DNA of 64,000 nucleotides, from NCBI GenBank assembly GCA_024516035.1, contig CM044955.1:40828137-40892136 (forward strand), read 5' to 3'. The notes beneath the pieces are model-generated. The model did no database searches. It was not told the origin of the DNA and saw nothing but the letters and a program-made list of their open reading frames with translations. Source of the stretch: Bactericera cockerelli. Taxonomy: Eukaryota; Arthropoda; Insecta; Hemiptera; Triozidae. Below are positions 58,671 to 64,000 of this stretch, one piece after another (position 1 is the stretch's first letter; each line of letters starts with the position of its first letter). The translations under genes were made by a program, and so were the position numbers.

Positions 58671-58930
58671 CAGTCTCTGTAAAGAGGCCCCAGAGACAGA
58701 AAAATACATTCTCTGTGAATGTGGAGCAGCCTCACACGCTCGACTGAAACACTTCTCAAGGCTGATTCTAACACCTAAAGAAGTTACCGAAATCAGTCCT
58801 AAAAGAATCTTAAGCTACATTAAAAGCTTTGATCTCTTTTAGAGTTACAGGGGCATGTCACAAAAGATCTATTTAAGGTCGCAGTGACAAAGAGCTTTCG
58901 TAGCCGATAGCCCCACTTATACCAATACCA
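58600..58930 (+). pseudogene. 3' end of a non-LTR retrotransposon
   Basis: SLNYRLNKMDIAQDLKCSLC, EAPETEKYILCECGAA is the C-x2-C ... C-x-C tail found after RNase H in several LINE clades. A 3'UTR with GATCTATTTAAGGTCGC and a (CAATAC) microsatellite tail follow. The same UTR word lies inside the MITE at 25793. Confidence 0.7.
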
Positions 58931-58954
58931 ATACCAATACTAAGATAAAAAACG

Positions 58955-59345
58955 GTTATCAAATTCGTGTTCAGAACCTCAAAAAACCTATGAATTGATA
59001 TGTCACAACTCACAACCCATATCTAGGATAAATAATAAAAAAGTTAGTCCGGGTGGACCCTCCCAAAGTACCGGTAATTAGAGTCGGGTACCAAAAAGTT
59101 CAAGATATGAAAAAAAATATTCGGGACAAACCCCCATTGTTTTTTAATTAAAGAAAAACATTGTTCCCATGAAAATTTCATATCTCTTACTATTAAGCCA
59201 GAACCACCAAATTCTGTCGAAAAGCGGCCAATAGGCCGCCACCGGTGGCACCGATTGCTGCGTCCTCTATACATTTATCACCTCTGTGCCAAATTTCAAG
59301 TCTCTAGCTTCTGCTGTTCTTGATATATCCTGTTTATAGACAGAC
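58955..59345 (+). repeat. Repeat family F, diverged copy 3
   Basis: Contains AATTGATATGTCACAAC, ATAATAAAAAAGTTAGTC and CCAAATTTCAAGTCTCTAGC in family order. Confidence 0.55.
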
Positions 59346-59398
59346 AGACACACGGAACAATGGCTGAAACTTTGGATTTAGGCTCTGGAGGCCCTCCG

Positions 59399-59866
59399 TT
59401 CAAGTAAGAATTTCGAGGGGGGCCCGGGACGAGAGCCTGCGTTCAAGTGAGAATTTCGAGGGGGGCCCGGGACGAGAGCCTGCGTTCAAGTAAGAATTTC
59501 GAGGGGGCCCGGGACGAGAGCCTGCGTTCAAGTGAGAATTTCGAGGGGGGCCTGGGACGAGAGCCTGCATTCAAGTAAGAATTTCGAGGGGGGCCCGGGA
59601 CGAGAGCCTGCATTCAAGTAAGAATTTCGAGGGGGGCCCGGGACGAGAGCCTGCGTTCAAGTGAGAATTTCGAGGGGGGCCCGGGACGAGAGCCTGCGTT
59701 CAAGTGAGAATTTCGAGGGGGGCCAAGCTCGAGAGCCTGCATTCAAGTAAGAATTTCGAGGGGGGCCCGGGACGAGAGCCTGCGTTCAAGTGAGAATTTC
59801 GAGGGGGGCCCGGGACGAGAGCCTACGTTCAAGTGAGAATTTCGAGGGGGGCCAAGCTCGAGGGGG
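59399..59866 (+). repeat. 43-bp minisatellite at the hAT-like element's right end
   Basis: About 11 units of GTTCAAGTGAGAATTTCGAG plus GGGGGCCCGGGACGAGAGCC. They end just before the GGGCCCCCC run next to the TIR. Confidence 0.92.
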
Positions 59867-59915
59867 GGGCCCGGGCCCCCTGGGCCCCCCCCTTAAATAC
59901 GGCCCTGCAGGGTGG

Positions 59916-60136
59916 TTCAGAACAGCCCTGCGTGGAGCAGGTATAAATGCTTCGGCCGGGTCTTTTAGGTCTGCGGTGGGGACCTCACGAATGAGTTCTG
60001 AGTTTTCTTTGGACTCTATTCTGAAACTAGGAGACTGGAAGAGTGATAGAACCTTCCATAGGCACTATTTGAGGCCGATAGCTAAGACACCGCAAAGGTG
60101 TCAAGATATATCCACCACATGCTTCGAAGCTGTGTA
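59916..60136 (+). pseudogene. DIRS tyrosine recombinase, C-terminal part
   Basis: The open frame reads WFRTALRGAGINASAGSFRSAV, then LDSILKLGDWKSDRTFHRHYLRP. It holds the SFRSAV box-II-type arginine and the HYLRP tyrosine. It continues the part at 56015-56435 once the hAT insertion is removed. Confidence 0.78.
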
Positions 60137-60297
60137 GAACAGCTTATTTCAAGTGTACTATCTATTAATTGGATAAAGACAAAACATTATTTAAGATACA
60201 CGTAAAGACCATACGATCTTTGTTTTGTTCCTGTTATATTCCGCATACTCTTCTTTTCTCACAGTACTCTGCTCCAACCGGCAGAATGAAAACACAT

Positions 60298-60641
60298 CTC
60301 ATTGGGTCAAGCTGTAGCATAGACCCCAAAATATTAAAGTTTTTCCCCCGTAGGGTAAAAAACTATTATTTTGGGTCTTGCGTAAGCTTGACCCAGCTAA
60401 AAGCTCTTGCCTCTGGCAAAAGATACTGAAGTTCAGAAGCTTTCTAGTCATAATCAAAAGCTCCTCCGCTAGGAGCAGCACTGTTGGAGAAAAGAGGGGA
60501 AATCTACGGAAAAGGGAGAAACTTAAGGCGCGTTTGCACAGTTACTAGATCAAAAGACCAAAGCGTAATCTCATTGGGTCAAGCTTACGCAAGACCCAAA
60601 ATAATAGTTTTTTACCCTACGGGGGAAAAACTTTAATATTA
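60298..60641 (+). repeat. DIRS right terminal repeat and internal complementary region
   Basis: 60333-60398 and 60576-60641 are reverse complements (CCCCCGTAGGGTAAAAAACT type). 60298-60335 and 60425-60590 are reverse copies of the left terminal repeat. DIRS elements use this layout to form circles. Confidence 0.75.
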
Positions 60642-61074
60642 TACGTATTTACTATTAGGTATGGGTATATATGGATATTGGATACGTCGTATAGTAGATA
60701 GGTTGTTATGAAACCAATTACGTATTGGATGAAAATTAAACATTTTTTTTTAAAAAAACTTCACACGTCATGTAAAATCCTTGAAAATAGTAATGAGAAG
60801 GAGTGCGACGTATAAGAACTTTATAAGGAACTTTACTTCAGATGTAGATGGATGAAATGACGAAGGATTTGGGGTAAAAGGTATCTAATGAGTTCTTCTG
60901 GGAAGTTTTAGAGAGTAGGTATAGATATAAGTACCTAACTACCTAAGTTCGTGTGATCAAGTTCCTCTGGAACAAAGAGAGGAATAGAAAATAATAATTA
61001 ATGTTTTTTCTTTGTGTTGTTATGTCACAATTTTGGTGAATATCGCAGAATCATAGGACTTTACCACTTTAATT

Positions 61075-61277
61075 TACCTATGATTTATGTTTTCGCCCAT
61101 GATTCCGCCATTGGACGCTGCTCACATTAAAGCAGCTACTCATTTTTCCTCACGAAGTATGAGGGGACCCCGAACATCCCTGTACAGGGCAGAAAAAATC
61201 CTGCCCCGCTGGGGATCGAACCCAGGTCACCGTGCGTGCAATGCCTAGCGCGCTAACTCACTCGGCCACGGTGACTA
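61075..61277 (-). mobile_element. SINE family D
   Basis: Reverse copy of 37275: GGGGATCGAACCCAGGTCAC is the box B complement and CTCGGCCACGGTGAC the head. Confidence 0.78.
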
Positions 61278-61929
61278 GGAATAGAAAATATACGTCACAC
61301 ATCTGTTTTGGGCTCTTTGTAATCTTGTTGATTGTTCAAAGATCAGCCCGTTAAGCAAAGGTGTATAAGTGCAGTACTCAGAGGTAGAGTGTAAGACTGA
61401 AGCAACAGAAAAAGACAGTCATAGACTAGGAGATTGACCGCATTGACATGAGAGGAACACCTGTTAAAACAGCTTGTAATGCCGTTTAATAAAAATACTG
61501 AAGATCAAAGGACCCAGCACTGCTTCGTGTCCAACCAGGACCCTATTATATACAAGAATCTCACCCAGGTCTGGTTGGGCGGTTTCGACCGTAATTCTAC
61601 TGCTAATTAATACGAAGGCACCAACGCATGCATGTTCATTTCCTGCAGAATTTTTCACAAAATTACTACTCTCCGTGATAGTGAGCTCATATTTATAATG
61701 ACATATTATTTTCCCTAGTAACTTAATCATATTTAAGTACAAAGTATGTACAATTGTACTTTTTCAGTACAAGGTATAGTATCTAATAACAGTAATAAGA
61801 TAAAGTATTATTTAATATAATAACTAAATCATACCTACGGTTCTCGCCGCCATGGGTAATAAATCTTTTTCTGCCCTCCACCCCCAAAATATAATCTGTT
61901 TTTATGCTAATCTAAGTTTTAGGTTAGGT

Positions 61930-61985
61930 TACCCAAATGGGAGGATAACTCGTCATGTACCGACTGGGTTTTGAACCTAGAACAT
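61930..61985 (-). mobile_element. SINE family A fragment
   Basis: CCCAAATGGGAGGATAAC and GGGTTTTGAACCTAG only. Confidence 0.6.
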
Positions 61986-62109
61986 GCCAACTCTTCCCTG
62001 AAAAGTTTTAGGGACGAATCATATAACACGATTAAAGTTAAAATAAGCCAGACTACCCCTCAACTCGGGATATTGCGCGCTGCATGTGATTGGTTGAAAC
62101 ACCAACCTG

Positions 62110-62672
62110 AGTCAGTGTTGCCACTGATGAGTCACAGGTAACAGTTAGCTAAGAAACCAATTTCAAATTTGTAATCAGCACCTCAAAATCATTGGGTTTG
62201 ATATGTCACAACCCCATCTACGATAAATAATAAAAAAGTTTGTCTAATCGGAACCCTCAAAAATACCGGTAAATTGGAGCCGGGTTCCAAAAAGTTCAAA
62301 ATATCAAAAAAATAATCTCAGTAAACACCCATTATTTAAATTTATTCTAGAAAAATGTTGTTATCTAACTTTTTTGTACCTTTAACCAATTCAAAAAAGG
62401 GGCCCTGCGGCCGAAGAGCGCGGCCGATTTCAACCAAGGCCGGTTTCGTGGTTCGTCTCGTACCTATATATAAAAAATTTAATACCAAATTTCAAGTCTA
62501 GCTCTTACCGTTCTCGAGATATGGTGTTCACACACGGACCAATGGCCGAAAACAACTTTTTTGGTATCCTGAGATTCCTGTGGCTATGATTCGTCCAGAA
62601 ATGTGAAAAGCTGGATAGGTCAAATTTTCGACGAACACGATACTTTCTTTATTATAGGATAAGGAAAGTAAA
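62110..62672 (+). repeat. Repeat family F, copy 2
   Basis: Colinear with 38250-38790 and ending in the same ATTATAGGATAAGGAAAGTA. Confidence 0.65.
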
Positions 62673-63311
62673 AAAGAGCAGAACCCTCACCTAGTTAGCT
62701 CTGCAGCCGACTTTTTACCTATTTTTTTACTGCCCATATCGAAAGAGTTTATCGTAAGGATTCTGCATGCTTCTTTTCCGAGCCCAGGAACCAAGGTTAA
62801 ATTTTACGTCAAACAGAACTCCTTTAGACTCATCTGTGTACCGCCTCGGGCAAAAGTTCATGCGTAAATCCAGACCTGTACCTAACTATTAGAATTTGGA
62901 TGTTGTTATTGAACATCTTTTGAAATTCCTAAGTTAATTTAATTTATGTTTTTTTTTTAGTAAAATACCTAAAACAAAATGACCTTCTATCTTTTCAATT
63001 ATACCCACTGTTTCCATGCATGTAGTCTCCAATAATGATGTTTGGTCTTCTTATTAGTTTATTTATGTAACACATGACTAACTTCCTGTATACCTACACT
63101 CTAGAATAGACGATTACTTTGATTAACGTACATCTACCTAAATTGATCCCGTATTACAAGAATCTCACTTCTCGCTGTTCCAGTAGTAGTATTTTCCACA
63201 CAAGAGGCATCACAGTTCATAATTTTTCGATCAGTAATAGCGGATTTTTTTCGTATGGAATCGAATTGAATCTCGAAATTAAAAAAAAAATCGTTTTTTT
63301 TCCCCCTCGCC

Positions 63312-63494
63312 ATGTGGTGTTTTGCGACGATCCTGTCAATTTCGGCGCTGCTTTCTCCAGGCTGGACGCAAGTGGTTCAGATCAAGCAAGGCACACTCAG
63401 GGGGTCTGCTGACTCCTCCAGGGGCGGAAGGGAGTTTCTCTCATTCCAAGGCATTCCCTATGCTGCACCTCCAGTGAACCAACTGCGGTTTAAG
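63312..63494 (+). CDS. Type-B carboxylesterase, first exon (continues beyond the window)
   Basis: From ATG the chain opens with a signal peptide (MWCFATILSISALLSPGWTQ), then VVQIKQGTLRGS and FLSFQGIPYAAPPVNQLRFK. This is the G-x-L-x-G ... F-x-GIPYA-PP---LRF start shared by insect esterases, juvenile hormone esterase and cholinesterase-like proteins. The donor TTTAAG|GTGAGT falls at the place where many insect esterase genes have their first intron. The catalytic Ser, Glu and His lie outside the window, so activity and subfamily cannot be judged. It is a secreted alpha/beta hydrolase, likely for detoxification or hormone and odorant clearance, by family only. Confidence 0.9.
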
Positions 63495-63563
63495 GTGAGT
63501 GATAGTATGTATTTACTACCATACTACCTAACAAAGGTATAAGAAAATCAATTTTTTTGTTAA

Positions 63564-63784
63564 CACGTATGAGACGGCGTGCCCACCGGTGGGTCACGTT
63601 TTTTTTTTGTTCAATTTCCCTTGTAACGTGACCCACCGGTGGGCACAGATAATGCTATTATTAATATATTTTTGCACTCGCCCGTTTTTTTTTTTTTTTT
63701 TTTTTTTCATATTTGGAACACATACCCTAATTTGAAGCCGTCCCAGCGTACAAACTATAGAAAATAGGACCCGTCTCATACGTG
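63564..63784. mobile_element. piggyBac-like MITE in esterase intron 1
   Basis: Inverted ends CACGTATGAGACGG and CCGTCTCATACGTG between TTAA (63560-63563, 63785-63788), the piggyBac target. Inside is a second inverted pair (GTGCCCACCGGTGGGTCACG and its complement) and a T run of about 23. Confidence 0.85.
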
Positions 63785-64000
63785 TTAAATGCTGACACAA
63801 AATAACTATTTTAATGGCATCGAATACTTACCTACCGTAGTGTTTGAGAAATAATTTATTATTGAAATTTTGGTGAAATCAAATAATTATCTAGGTAAAC
63901 TAACACACGTCAAATATCTTAAAGGTAATTTTTATTTTCAATAAGAACGTTGCGTCGTCGTTACCGAGGCTAACTAGAGTAGCGCTCTACTCTTGCACAT

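Larger units (their letters stand above)
56439..59907. mobile_element. hAT-like nonautonomous element 2, 3.5 kb
   Basis: Ends CAGGGCCGTAT and ATACGGCCCTG, with an exact 8-bp duplication CAGGGTGG (56431-56438, 59908-59915). Cargo: an ATA/CA microsatellite, duplicated anonymous blocks (56674-57030), a tripled LINE 3' segment, a repeat F copy and a 43-bp minisatellite. No transposase seen. Confidence 0.82.
49187..60641 (+). mobile_element. DIRS-group tyrosine-recombinase retrotransposon, decayed and nested
   Basis: An inverted terminal repeat at 49187-49376 is matched in reverse at 60298-60335 and 60425-60590, the split arrangement of DIRS inverted repeats plus internal complementary region. 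Inside, in order, are gag-like pieces (51715-52554), an RNase H region (53100-53760) and a tyrosine-recombinase region (56015-56435 and 59916-60136). The reverse-transcriptase core with YXDD is not found. The body is cut by hAT-like elements at 53787-55286 and 56439-59907 and by SINEs at 51490 and 55688. Removing these rejoins its text. There are many stops and shifts, so it is inactive. Confidence 0.8.

Noticed and set aside
1..64000. CRISPR array, bacterial operon or phage
   Set aside because: Spliced genes, SINEs and DNA-transposon MITEs show nuclear animal DNA; tandem arrays have no unique spacers.

Overview
The window is animal nuclear DNA. It is AT-rich, with small coding exons separated by GT-AG introns that are packed with SINEs, MITEs and larger transposons. 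The gene set (an Mrj/DNAJB6-type J-protein, an Me31B/DDX6 helicase, a secreted astacin, a secreted type-B carboxylesterase) and the DIRS, PIF/Harbinger, piggyBac, hAT and Helitron content fit an insect. A hemipteran is my guess, but nothing in the window fixes the species.

Layout. 155-2451: a young, internally deleted LTR retrotransposon on the minus strand. 3.0-18.4 kb: Mrj/DNAJB6-like co-chaperone (+), with two alternative versions of its third protein-coding exon and a 45-bp minisatellite directly in front of its fourth. About 21.8-32.6 kb: Me31B/DDX6 (+), whose seven coding exons rebuild a protein of about 460 residues. Its introns carry repeated C/D-box snoRNAs (two copies in intron 2, three in intron 4), and four more C/D copies plus two H/ACA-like blocks lie just upstream, probably in a 5'UTR intron. 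32.6-37.2 kb: AT-rich, no gene recognised. 37.9-45.5 kb: astacin metalloprotease (-), split by an intron of about 5.4 kb holding a 3.4-kb PIF/Harbinger element that contains a large inverted repeat. 49.2-60.6 kb: a decayed DIRS-group tyrosine-recombinase retrotransposon interrupted by two hAT-like elements with 8-bp target duplications, by SINEs and by minisatellites. 63.3 kb to the end: first exon of a carboxylesterase (+), with a piggyBac MITE in its first intron.

Three single-base indels break otherwise well-conserved frames (two in mrj, one in me31B). The simplest reading is residual long-read sequencing error, not gene death. The two items most worth following are me31B as a host of multi-copy snoRNAs and the alternative mrj exon pair. 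All positions come from reading by eye. Splice sites were chosen by GT-AG, reading phase and family resemblance; no alignment was run.
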